Made by a program: the position numbers and the translations under genes. Source: Anaerolineales bacterium (GTDB taxonomy: Bacteria > Chloroflexota > Anaerolineae > 4572-78 > J111). Taken from it: a DNA stretch of 14,138 nucleotides. The stretch is from NCBI GenBank assembly GCA_012032575.1, contig JAAUSP010000147.1, positions 1 to 14,138 of the forward strand, read 5' to 3'. The notes under the pieces were generated by a model. The model was not told the origin of the DNA. It saw nothing but the letters and a program-made list of their open reading frames with translations, and did not search any database. This document shows positions 7,445 to 14,138 of the stretch, piece after piece (position 1 is the stretch's first letter; the number at the start of each line of letters is the position of its first letter).

Positions 7445-7473
7445 TTGACATTCTGGTAAAATGTATGTATCCT
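7445..7473 (+). promoter_or_regulatory. Promoter of the antitoxin-toxin pair
   Basis: TTGACA (7445-7450), 17 bases, then TATCCT (7468-7473). The -35 is perfect and the -10 moderate. The -10 lies inside the left arm of the inverted repeat described next, which fits self-repression. It diverges from the regulator promoter. Confidence 0.7.
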
Positions 7474-7505
7474 ATATGTGTGTAACAACTACACATATAG
7501 GATAC
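7467..7505. promoter_or_regulatory. 15-bp-arm inverted repeat, probable antitoxin operator
   Basis: GTATCCTATATGTGT (7467-7481) and ACACATATAGGATAC (7491-7505) are exact reverse complements around a 9-base spacer. The left arm covers the -10. The right arm contains the AGGA that serves as ribosome binding site for the ATG at 7510. Ribbon-helix-helix antitoxins commonly bind such dyads over their own promoter. The stem could also hide the ribosome binding site in RNA. Confidence 0.75.
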
Positions 7506-7509
7506 CCTT

Positions 7510-7800
7510 ATGAAACGCGTTCAAATCATCCTGGAAGAATGGCAGCAAGAATGGCTTGCTAAAGAAGCGGAGCAGCAATCGGTCAGCATGTCGGCCCTGC
7601 TGCGGCAGCTTCTCACCGAGGCTATCGAGCGCCGCCAGGCTCAAGGCTGGGCCGATGATCCCTTGTGGGGGATTATTGGCCTGGGTGAAGGCCCCAACGA
7701 CGGCATCACCAGCGAAAATCTCGATGAATTTCTCTACCGCACCGACTGGCAGGATCGTCCGCTGTTAAAGGTGGCGGAAAATAATGAAAGTGATAGCTGA
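7510..7800 (+). CDS. Ribbon-helix-helix (CopG/VapB-like) antitoxin
   Basis: This is a 96-residue protein. Residues 2-7 (KRVQII) form the DNA-contacting strand, 9-23 the first helix and about 26-42 (SMSALLRQLLTEAIERR) the second, the ribbon-helix-helix layout. The acidic tail, including GEGPNDGITSENLDEFLY, would wrap the toxin. It overlaps the downstream PIN gene by 17 bases, typical of translational coupling in type II toxin-antitoxin pairs. It would neutralise the PIN RNase and repress its own operon through the dyad at 7467-7505. Confidence 0.8.
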   Translation: MKRVQIILEEWQQEWLAKEAEQQSVSMSALLRQLLTEAIERRQAQGWADDPLWGIIGLGEGPNDGITSENLDEFLYRTDWQDRPLLKVAENNESDS

Positions 7801-8184
7801 TACCAGCGGCTTGTATGCTTTGGTGAATCGCAAAGACCCCCACTATCAGCACGCCGCCAATTTTTAAAGGCTCACGCGGCGGTGGGCAGTCTGCTGGTAT
7901 CCAATCACGTCTTCGATGAAACTATGACGCTGGTCAAAAAACGGTTGGGGATGCAGGTCGCCCTGCAATTGGGCATCCGGCTGCGGAACAGCCGATTTGT
8001 GGAGATGGTGATTTTTTCAGCCGCCGAAGAGCAGGAGGTGTGGCGGGTTTTTAGTCATTACACCGATAAAGAATGGAGCTACACCGATTGCGCCTGCCTC
8101 GTCCTGGCCCGGCAGCGCGATATTCAACAGGCGTTCAGTTTTGACCATCACTTTACCCAGATGGGTCTGGTGAAAGTGCCCTGA
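7784..8184 (+). CDS. vapC: PIN-domain ribonuclease toxin (VapC-like), one frame break
   Basis: The start ATG lies inside the end of the antitoxin gene. As sequenced, codon 28 is followed by TAA (7865-7867). Adding one base to the T5 run at 7861-7865 gives HAANFLKAHAAVGSLLV and an open 133-residue frame to TGA at 8182-8184. The reconstructed protein has the four PIN acidic residues: D6 (IADTSG), E46 (VFDETMTL), D102 (YTDCACLVLAR) and D121 (FSFDHHF). These bind divalent metal for RNA cleavage. If the break is real the toxin is dead. The homopolymer context and intact active site on both sides argue for a sequencing error. The gene meets the convergent M20 gene with only two bases between. Confidence 0.82.
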
Positions 8185-8186
8185 CC

Positions 8187-9365
8187 CTACGCAGACTGGC
8201 GCAACCGGGCCAAATCGTCGCGGCGGGCCAGGATGCGCCGGAGCAAGCCCACCAGCAGCGCCGTGCGGGGGACAATACTGGCCTGCTCGATGTACTCATC
8301 CGGGCCGTGGTCCAGGCCGCCGACCGGCCCCAGCCCATCCAGCACAGGCACATCCAGCGATGAAATCATATTCGCATCCGACGCCCCGCCGGTGGCCGCA
8401 TCTTTGACCTCAAAGCCCACTTCCCGGGCCGCTTCCTGAGCAAGTTTAACCAAAAAGTCGGTGGCCTGAGTTTTCGCCATTGGAAAATAACTGAAGCCGC
8501 CCTGAATTTGGACCTGAGTGCCGGCTACGGTGGTCTGACCGTTCAAGCCGGCAACAGCGTGCCGAATGGCCGCTACTCCAGCCAGATCAACCGCCCGCAC
8601 ATCTACTTCCAATTCGGCCTGTTCCGGCACGACATTATGCTGCGTGCCGCCATGAATGACCCCCGTGTTAACGGTCACACCCGGAGCGATACCGTTCAAC
8701 TTCTGGAAGGCAATCACCTGGTGGGCCATTTCCAGAATTGCATTGACCCCTTTTTCCGGCTCGACGCCGGCGTGGGCGGCCTTGCCTTGAACCCGCACCG
8801 TATAAACCCCGGCCCCCTTGCGGGCGCTGACAATATCGCCGTTCATGCGCGCGGCTTCCAGAACCAGGGCTGCGTCCATCTGCTGGACCACAGGGGTATA
8901 CAGGGTCCGCGATACGGGCGAGCCTAACTCTTCTTCGCTGTTGAAAAAGAAGACCAGTTCGGCAAAGTCATCAAACCCGGCGATTTGCAGGGCGCGCATG
9001 GCATACATGCCCACCAGCAGCCCCCCCTTCATATCACACACGCCCGGCCCCATAATCTTTGGGCCGTCAAAACGCATGGGCCGAATAGCCGCTGTGCCGT
9101 CGGGGTAAACCGTATCCAGGTGGCCGATCAGCATAATCCGGCCCACACCGCGCCCGCGCAGCCGGGCCAGCCAGCAGTCGCCGTAATCGGTCAGCGGGAA
9201 ATGCTGCACCTCCCAGCCCCAGGCAGTACAGCGATCTCGTATCCACGCCCCGACCCGATCCACCCCGGCTTTATTTTCGGTGCCGCAGTCAAGATTGACC
9301 AGCGCGGAAAGGTCGGTTAAGTAGTTTGATAGGGTTGTTTCCAGGAAAGAGAGAATTTTATCCAT
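8187..9365 (-). CDS. M20-family metallopeptidase, carboxypeptidase G2-like
   Basis: The 392-residue protein is intact. Metal and catalytic residues of the family are visible: H82 and D84 in GHLDTVYP, bridging D111 in GPGVCDMKGG, general base E144 and ligand E145 in FNSEEELGSP, E170 in LVLEAAR, and H353 in LDHGPDEY. GKAAHAGVEPEKGVNA (194-209) marks the lid/dimerisation domain. The order and spacing resemble glutamate carboxypeptidase (CPG2), a two-zinc hydrolase of C-terminal Glu amide bonds. Related M20 proteins act on other peptides or acyl-amino acids, so the substrate is open. No signal peptide is seen, so it is probably cytoplasmic. The ATG follows the stop of the phosphotransferase gene by 15 bases, indicating one transcript; its ribosome binding site is weak. 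Confidence 0.92.
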   Translation of the reverse strand: MDKILSFLETTLSNYLTDLSALVNLDCGTENKAGVDRVGAWIRDRCTAWGWEVQHFPLTDYGDCWLARLRGRGVGRIMLIGHLDTVYPDGTAAIRPMRFDGPKIMGPGVCDMKGGLLVGMYAMRALQIAGFDDFAELVFFFNSEEELGSPVSRTLYTPVVQQMDAALVLEAARMNGDIVSARKGAGVYTVRVQGKAAHAGVEPEKGVNAILEMAHQVIAFQKLNGIAPGVTVNTGVIHGGTQHNVVPEQAELEVDVRAVDLAGVAAIRHAVAGLNGQTTVAGTQVQIQGGFSYFPMAKTQATDFLVKLAQEAAREVGFEVKDAATGGASDANMISSLDVPVLDGLGPVGGLDHGPDEYIEQASIVPRTALLVGLLRRILARRDDLARLRQSA

Positions 9366-9380
9366 ACTTTTTAATCGTCG

Positions 9381-10286
9381 CTACGACAAACATTTCAAAA
9401 GCTTCCGTAACCAATCAAGCAGACCATCGGCCATATCTTGTTGTGATGGCCCTTCCAAATTGGCGACAATGTGTTGATAAGAAATAACTTGATGCAAGGC
9501 ACACAACGGCCAGGCCAGCTCCCATATTTCAAGCAACCGCTCCATTGGCTCAAAGACAACCCAGGGGGCCAAATAGGCATCACGCAGATGTGCCTGTATC
9601 GTCGCATCCTCTTCATAAAAGATGCTGATGGTGTCAAAAAAGGGATGAGCCACACTCGCATCGGTCCAATCAAAAAAGAGATAGTTTCCCCTGGAGTAAG
9701 CAACGTTACCTAAATGCAAATCGCCATGAACGAGCGTTTGCGGCACACCATAACCGGCCAGTTGAGCACACCTTGCTTTGAGGTGCGGGGCAAAGGCACG
9801 TAATTGGTCAATTTCGGCTTCCTCTAATCCAGCCAGTGTGTCAGCATCGTTTATAAGCGCATCAATCTGAGTTTCTAGTTTCTCCAGGCGCCGGTCTGAA
9901 CAGCCCAGAGCTAACAGTTCATTTACTCGTGGGGCCGAGGCAATTTGCATCTGCGCCAATAAACGGAGTATTTCCTGGTGTACGGTAAGGGGCGCTTGCC
10001 ACTCAAGCGGCTGACCAAAATCGGCCAGGAGCATCCAATCTCGTTCTGTATCCACCGCCAATAGTGTCGGCACATGGTCCGGATAGAAAAGGGCTAAGCC
10101 TTTCAGCAAGGGCGGTTCAGGAGTAAATAGAGCTTGCCTGGAAGCAACTTTAAAGTAAATATCCCCGATAGAGGTATGTGCGCATAAGATACAGGCAAGA
10201 CCCCAATGACTGAATTGTTCAATCGGCGGCTCCGTCAAAGTGTAGCCCAGTTGCGCCAGTTGGGTTTTAATCCAGATTCGCCTCAT
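9381..10286 (-). CDS. APH/choline-kinase-fold phosphotransferase
   Basis: The protein has 301 residues from ATG 10286; a TTG one codon earlier is an alternative. The catalytic loop is TLVHGDLHLGNVAY, with HGD at 187-189 and N194. The metal-binding Asp follows in YLFFDWTDAS (D206). A candidate ATP lysine is K46 in IYFKVAS. This fold phosphorylates small hydroxyl compounds such as aminoglycosides, choline, homoserine or thiamine; nothing visible chooses among them. Resistance should not be assumed. The start overlaps the end of the upstream Nudix-like gene by 20 bases, and the M20 gene follows after 15 bases, so the three are one operon. Confidence 0.87.
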   Translation of the reverse strand: MRRIWIKTQLAQLGYTLTEPPIEQFSHWGLACILCAHTSIGDIYFKVASRQALFTPEPPLLKGLALFYPDHVPTLLAVDTERDWMLLADFGQPLEWQAPLTVHQEILRLLAQMQIASAPRVNELLALGCSDRRLEKLETQIDALINDADTLAGLEEAEIDQLRAFAPHLKARCAQLAGYGVPQTLVHGDLHLGNVAYSRGNYLFFDWTDASVAHPFFDTISIFYEEDATIQAHLRDAYLAPWVVFEPMERLLEIWELAWPLCALHQVISYQHIVANLEGPSQQDMADGLLDWLRKLLKCLS

Positions 10287-10731
10287 CAAACCACCCGTGC
10301 TGCATCCAGGCAGGTCGCAGCGCTGGAATTGAGCTATGCGCTATCTCAGCCAGATAAGTTTCAATTACCTGCCGCTGCTTCGGCACAGTCAGGGTTAGTT
10401 CAACCAGGGTTTCGACTCCAACCCAACGACCACGAAGCGGCCATTCCTGCCCTGGGTTATGGTTCTCCAGGACATAAATTCCCTCTATACGCTGGTTGAC
10501 CTTATCCTCACTATAGTATAACTGACACATGACCGTCGTATACAAGTTAAGCTGTTGCTGTATCGCCCGATTAATGGGGCCGACCTCCCCGAACCATACT
10601 TGGCCTTCCAGTCGCACCCAAGGTAAAGACCAGCCAGTTTCATCGGGTAACATCAGAACAGACAAGGTGGCAGGGTGAACCAAAAGACCATAAACGTGGG
10701 TCTGCCACATTCCGTCAGGCAAGTCAGTCAT
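10267..10731 (-). CDS. Nudix-like protein lacking a recognisable catalytic Nudix box
   Basis: The protein has 154 residues and starts at ATG 10731 with GAGG upstream. The N-terminal half reads like a Nudix fold: strand VYGLLVHPATLSVLML, then LPWVRLEGQVWFGEVGPINR with following helix AIQQQLNL, in the place of LPGG...E-x7-REVxEExG. The Glu residues that bind metal in the Nudix box are mostly absent, so hydrolase activity is doubtful. It may instead bind a nucleotide-like ligand or partner protein. The 20-base overlap with the phosphotransferase gene suggests coupled translation and a joint function. The family call is tentative. Confidence 0.5.
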   Translation of the reverse strand: MTDLPDGMWQTHVYGLLVHPATLSVLMLPDETGWSLPWVRLEGQVWFGEVGPINRAIQQQLNLYTTVMCQLYYSEDKVNQRIEGIYVLENHNPGQEWPLRGRWVGVETLVELTLTVPKQRQVIETYLAEIAHSSIPALRPAWMQHGWFDEANLD

Positions 10732-10837
10732 CGGAGTGCCTCAAATATACAGGGCAATATTCATAGACAAAAGGTCGAACCGTAGTTTCATTTGACCCTA
10801 ACACCGGCTCTCTCAAGGAGTATGGATTGAAACCGAT

Positions 10838-10866
10838 ATAGTATATTTCTTGGCTTTGATTGTCAA
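10838..10866 (-). promoter_or_regulatory. Promoter of the Nudix-like/phosphotransferase/M20 operon
   Basis: Minus strand TTGACA (10861-10866), 17 bases, TACTAT (10838-10843). The leader to ATG 10731 would be about 100 bases. No operator dyad of note overlaps it. Confidence 0.8.
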
Positions 10867-10912
10867 TTTCAGCAAATACGAGCCTTTACCGCTTTAGTTT
10901 GAAGGGAATCAC

Positions 10913-10941
10913 TTGACAATTTGACATAAACAGAATAATCT
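10913..10941 (+). promoter_or_regulatory. Promoter of the L,D-transpeptidase gene
   Basis: TTGACA (10913-10918), 17 bases, TAATCT (10936-10941), then a leader of about 25 bases to ATG 10973. A second TTGACA at 10921 gives no good spacing. It diverges from the promoter at 10838-10866, with the two -35 boxes 46 bases apart. Confidence 0.75.
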
Positions 10942-10972
10942 TAGGACAAGTGATTTGTCCACAGGAGGGGAA

Positions 10973-11959
10973 ATGAAACGTCTGCTTTTTGTTGCCTGCC
11001 TTGCCGCCTTTGTTCTGCTCGGTTTTGCCAGCCAGCCGGCGCAAGCCTACGGCGAAACTTACATCGTTCAGCCAGGCGACACCTTATTTACGATTGCTAA
11101 TCGTTACGGCCTGAGTGTGGCTGATCTGGCGCTGGCCAATGGGTTAAGCAACGGTTATTGGGTCTACGCCGGCCAGCAGTTGATTATTCCCACCCCGTCG
11201 CCGTTTCTTGAATCGCCGGGCTTCGGCAGGCCGGTCAATCCAGCGATTGAGCCTCGTTGGGTCAATTTTGCCCCGCCGGTTGAGAGAACAGCTCCCCCAG
11301 GAAGCTACACCGTCCAGCCCGGCGATACCCTCTACAGCATCGCTGCTCGTTTCAATGTCAGCCTGGCCGATTTGCAAGCCGCCAATTGGCTGCCCGATCC
11401 CAATACTCCCATCCGAGCGGGCCAGCAGTTGGCTATCCCTGCATCTCCTATCCCATCGTTTTTGAACCAACCGGCCATGCCTGCGCCGCCTCGCTGGCAG
11501 ACTCAAAACTGGTCCCCCTACCCGGAGCAGCCGCCCTTTTACCAGCCAGCTCCGGCTTATGGTTACGGCTGGTCCGGCCGGCCCAATCCCGCCACCGAGC
11601 GCTGGATTGACGTGGATTTGTCCCGGCAAGGTCTGACCGCTTACGAAGGCCGCACACCCGTTTTCCGCACCCGGATTTCCAGCGGCCTGCCCCAATTCCC
11701 CACCGTCGCCGGCACGTTTTCCATTTATGTCAAATACGAGTCAGCCGACATGTCCGGCGGCGCGGGCGACGACGAATACTTTTTACCCGCCGTGCCTTAC
11801 GTGATGTACTTCCACGGCAACTACGGCCTGCACGGCACCTACTGGCACAACAACTTCGGCCAGCCGATGAGCCACGGCTGCGTCAACATGTTCACCCCCG
11901 ACGCCGAGTGGTTGTTCAATTGGGCCTCGGTTGGCACGAGGGTGGTTACTCACTATTAA
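10973..11959 (+). CDS. Secreted L,D-transpeptidase (YkuD) with two LysM domains
   Basis: The start is ATG 10973 with AGGAGGGG six bases upstream; an upstream TTG at 10955 is unlikely. The protein has 328 residues. A Sec signal peptide ends at AQA (23-25). LysM1 is at about 29-73 (TYIVQPGDTLFTIANRYGLS) and LysM2 at about 111-157 (SYTVQPGDTLYSIAARFNVS), both binding glycan of peptidoglycan. A Pro/Tyr-rich linker (158-208) leads to the YkuD domain (about 211-327). Its active site reads GLHGTYWHNNFGQPMSHGCV, with H287 and catalytic C303. The enzyme would make 3-3 crosslinks or attach proteins in the cell wall, outside the membrane. The gene is monocistronic as far as can be seen. Confidence 0.93.
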   Translation: MKRLLFVACLAAFVLLGFASQPAQAYGETYIVQPGDTLFTIANRYGLSVADLALANGLSNGYWVYAGQQLIIPTPSPFLESPGFGRPVNPAIEPRWVNFAPPVERTAPPGSYTVQPGDTLYSIAARFNVSLADLQAANWLPDPNTPIRAGQQLAIPASPIPSFLNQPAMPAPPRWQTQNWSPYPEQPPFYQPAPAYGYGWSGRPNPATERWIDVDLSRQGLTAYEGRTPVFRTRISSGLPQFPTVAGTFSIYVKYESADMSGGAGDDEYFLPAVPYVMYFHGNYGLHGTYWHNNFGQPMSHGCVNMFTPDAEWLFNWASVGTRVVTHY

Positions 11960-11972
11960 ATTGGAGATTTAG

Positions 11973-12161
11973 CAATGTCATTAAGTTAGCAGCCCTTCGA
12001 CAGGCTCAGGACGCAGCATCCTGAGTAGGTGAGCGAAGCGAACCGTATCGAAGGGTGCTGCGTTATCAGGAAATCGTCGCCAACCTGCACCCTTCGATAC
12101 GCGCTCCACTTCGTTCCGCGCTACTCAGGATGCGGTTTTCCGGCTTAACTTAATGACATTG
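11973..12161. mobile_element. 189-bp MITE-like element with 16-bp terminal inverted repeats
   Basis: The ends CAATGTCATTAAGTTA (11973-11988) and TAACTTAATGACATTG (12146-12161) are exact reverse complements. Inside, a second imperfect dyad pairs GCATCCTGAGTAG...TATCGAAGGGTGC with its reverse complement (about 12017-12059 against 12090-12136). The motif CCCTTCGACAGGCTCAGG (11993-12010) belongs to a repeat type dispersed in many bacteria. Near-identical direct repeats flank it: ATTGGAGATTTAGCAAT (11960-11976) and ATTGGAGATTAGCAAT (12170-12185). No protein is encoded. It starts 13 bases after the transpeptidase stop. Confidence 0.65.
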
Positions 12162-12162
12162 A

Positions 12163-12199
12163 ATTGGAGATTGGAGATTAGCAATCTCCAATCTCCAAT
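12163..12199. terminator. 17-bp-arm heptamer hairpin, possible terminator
   Basis: ATTGGAGATTGGAGATT (12163-12179) and AATCTCCAATCTCCAAT (12183-12199) are exact reverse complements with the 3-base loop AGC. Both arms are built of 7-base units. Only pyrimidine-rich sequence follows (CCTCTTCCCTCTTAT), not a clean T-run, so termination is plausible but unproved. The rest of the 401-base spacer 11960-12360 holds the MITE-like element before it and the heptamer element after it. Confidence 0.45.
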
Positions 12200-12299
12200 C
12201 TCCCCTCTTCCCTCTTATCTACAATTTTCGTAGTCCCACTACAACCAATTTAGCCTGACTTCTCCCCTACAATAGACAGTAACAGTAGAGGTTAGCCGG

Positions 12300-12337
12300 A
12301 TTTCCCCCGTCTGCTGTCTGCTGTCTACCGTCTACTT
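12300..12337 (+). repeat. Heptamer leader element, copy B (4 units)
   Basis: Units GTCTGCT (12309-12315), GTCTGCT (12316-12322), GTCTACC (12323-12329) and GTCTACT (12330-12336) follow an ATTTCCCCC head. The reverse complement shares the first 14 bases AAGTAGACGGTAGA and the last 13 bases AGACGGGGGAAAT with copy A at 2614-2644. It is 38 bases long against 31, one heptamer more. It ends eight bases before the AAGGAG of the SPFH gene. Confidence 0.75.
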
Positions 12338-12360
12338 ATTTACACAAGGAGAGTTTACAG

Positions 12361-14138
12361 ATGATTTTCGAATGGTTACCTATCATTATGGTTGGTGGGG
12401 TTATTTTTCTGATCGGTCTCCTGCTGTTGGGAGCAATGCTGGGTATAGTAGTCATTAATGAGCGGCAGGTTGGCATTGTGGTCAAAAAGTTTTCCAGCCG
12501 GGGTTTACCGCCCGGCCAATTGATTGCCCTGCACGGCGAGTCCGGCTACCAGGCCGACACCCTGGCCCCCGGCTGGCACTTTGGTTACTGGCCCTGGCAG
12601 TACACTGTGGTCAAAGCGCCGATCACCGTTGTGCCGCAAGGTGAGATTGCCCTGATCGTAGCCGCCGATGGTTCGTCTATTCCGCCGCAGCGCATCCTGG
12701 GCAAGGTGGTCGAGTGTGACAACTTTCAGGATGCCCGCCAATTTCTGGTCAACGGCGGCGAAAAGGGCCGGCAGCTTGGTTTGCTGACCGCCGGCACGTA
12801 CCGTATCAACGCGGCCCTGTTTACCATCATCACCGCCGCCAATGCCCGGCAGAACGGCATGGCCGCCGAGCAGCTACAAGTCTACCGGGTAGCCCCGGAT
12901 CGGGTGGGCATTGTCACGGCGCTCGACGGCATGCCCATCGAGCAGGGCGAGATTGCCGGGCCGATAATCCCCGGCCACGATAACTTCCAGAATGTCCAGG
13001 CTTTTCTCAACGGTGGGGGCCGGCGTGGCTTGCAGGAGCAGGTCTTGCTGTCCGGCTCGTGGAATCTGAACCCCTGGTTTGTGCAGGTCGAACAGACGCC
13101 GATGACCGAAGTGCCGATTGGTCACGTGGGCGTGGTGATTTCCTACGTCGGCAAAACGCACGAGGATGTCAGCGGCATAGATTTTACCCACGGCGATTTG
13201 GTCAATGCCGGGCACAAGGGCGTTTGGGTGACGCCGCTCTATCCCGGCAAGCACCCGCTCAACACGCGGGTCATGAAGGTCGAACTGGTGCCGACTACCA
13301 ACATCGTGCTCAATTGGGCCAACCGCTCCGAGGCGCACAACTACGACTCCAAGCTGTCGTCCATTACGGTGCGCTCCAAAGATGGCTTTGCCTTCAACCT
13401 GGATGTGTCGCAGATCATTCACGTCGGTGCGCTGGATGCGCCCAAGGTCATCTCGCGGGTGGGGTCGGTGCAGAATTTGGTGGACCACGTGTTGCAGCCG
13501 ACGGTGGGCAACTACTTCCGCAACTCGGCCCAGGCTTACACCGTGCTTGATTTTCTGAGTGCCCGCAGCGAGCGCCAGGGCGAAGCGACCGAACACATTC
13601 GCACCGCCATCCGCGTCTACGATGTGCAGGCCATTGACACCCTCATCGGCGACATCCTGCCGCCGGGTGAGCTGATGCAGACCCAGACCGACCGCAAGAT
13701 TGCCGAGGAGCAGCGCAAGACCTACGAGGTTCAGCAGGAAGCGCAGCAGCAGCGGCAGCAGCTTGTCCGCGAAACGGCCATGGCGACATCCAGAACGACA
13801 TGGTCAAATCGGAACAGGGGGTGCAGATTGCCGAGATGCACGCCAACGCCCAGATCAAGCAGGCCACCGGCGCGGCCGAGGCGACCCGCCTCCAGGCCAT
13901 GGGCGAAGCCGAGGCCATTCGGGCCATCGGCAGCGCCAAAGCCGAAGCACACCGGGCCGGCGTGCAAGCGTTGGGATCGCAGGGTTACACCGCCTTACAG
14001 GTCATGCAAATTGTGGGGGATCGCAATGTGCGGGTCGTGCCGGATGTGGCGGTCAACGGCAGCGGCCAGACCGGGCTGGTCGAAGGCATGCTGGGGATGA
14101 TGCTGCGCGGTCAGACCAACGGCAGCAGCACCAAGCCT
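12361..14138 (+). CDS. SPFH/flotillin-like membrane protein with N-terminal beta-repeats, partial, one frame break
   Basis: ATG 12361 follows AAGGAGA. One transmembrane helix (about 5-32) anchors the protein. Four related segments follow, near 33-87, 88-158, 177-247 and 248-312. Each has a G-I/V-V start and, later, an L-x-P/A/S-G-x-W/Y/H strand; two share DNFQ...FL.NGG..G. The SPFH/Band 7 domain lies at about 310-425. A Gln/Glu/Ala-rich helical region comes next (AEEQRKTYEVQQEAQQQRQQ). The frame breaks at 13783-13785, where one base is missing. From 13785 the frame gives DIQNDMVKSEQGVQIAEM, flotillin-like AEATRLQAMGEAEAIRAIGSAKAEA, and an end rich in Gly/Met that runs off the window (about 593 residues visible). 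Such proteins scaffold membrane microdomains. The exact job is unknown. Confidence 0.85.

Noticed and set aside
10786..10833. CRISPR-repeat-like text: GTTTCA...ATGGATTGAAAC
   Set aside because: Only one copy, no regular spacers and no cas genes; it lies in the leader of the Nudix-like gene and is probably chance.
12268..12273. TACAAT as -10 of a promoter for the SPFH gene
   Set aside because: No convincing -35 lies 16-18 bases upstream, so the promoter could not be supported.
12874..13596. 240-residue minus-strand ORF
   Set aside because: It is antisense to the SPFH gene in a G+C-rich region, with no recognisable domain or ribosome binding site.

Overview
The window is two unrelated pieces of DNA joined near position 467-470. 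The left about 0.47 kb is G+C-rich (the first 60-base line is 72% G+C by hand count). On the minus strand it carries the 3' end of an alphaproteobacterial-type fliG and the start of a FliH-like gene, the usual flagellar order. The remaining 13.6 kb is less G+C-rich (one line counted at 58%). Its gene style suggests a Chloroflexota (Anaerolineae-like) bacterium: a lipoprotein binding protein with a long Ala/Pro/Glu linker, MalF/MalG-type permeases with extra segments, a LysM L,D-transpeptidase and a large SPFH protein. That assignment is inference. The break interrupts a sugar-kinase gene, so a chimeric contig or read is more likely than real gene fusion.

Region by region: (1) 1-469, flagellar fragments. 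(2) 467-7381, a minus-strand carbohydrate uptake operon read lacI-type regulator, substrate-binding lipoprotein, MalF-like permease, MalG-like permease, FGGY kinase. It starts from a TTGACA-17-TACAAT promoter followed by two adjacent perfect LacI-type operators. No ABC ATPase gene is present, so a shared ATPase elsewhere is implied. (3) 7445-8184, a plus-strand ribbon-helix-helix antitoxin and PIN toxin pair with a 15-bp-arm inverted repeat over its promoter. (4) 8187-10866, a minus-strand operon of a degenerate Nudix-like protein, an APH/choline-kinase-fold phosphotransferase and an M20 carboxypeptidase. (5) 10913-11959, a secreted two-LysM L,D-transpeptidase with its own promoter. (6) 11960-12360, a repeat-rich spacer. 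(7) 12361 to the end, an SPFH/flotillin-like membrane protein that runs off the window.

Two themes cut across the genes. First, five genes contain single-base frame breaks, four of them in or next to homopolymers. This points to base-calling error, so each is annotated here as one gene with the break noted. Second, the spacers are full of 7-nt-periodic short repeats. Two copies of one such element sit directly upstream of the ribosome binding sites of two different genes, in the same orientation relative to the gene, and differ in length by exactly one heptamer. A 189-bp MITE-like element and a 106-bp dyad element are also present. No rRNA, tRNA or CRISPR array was seen.
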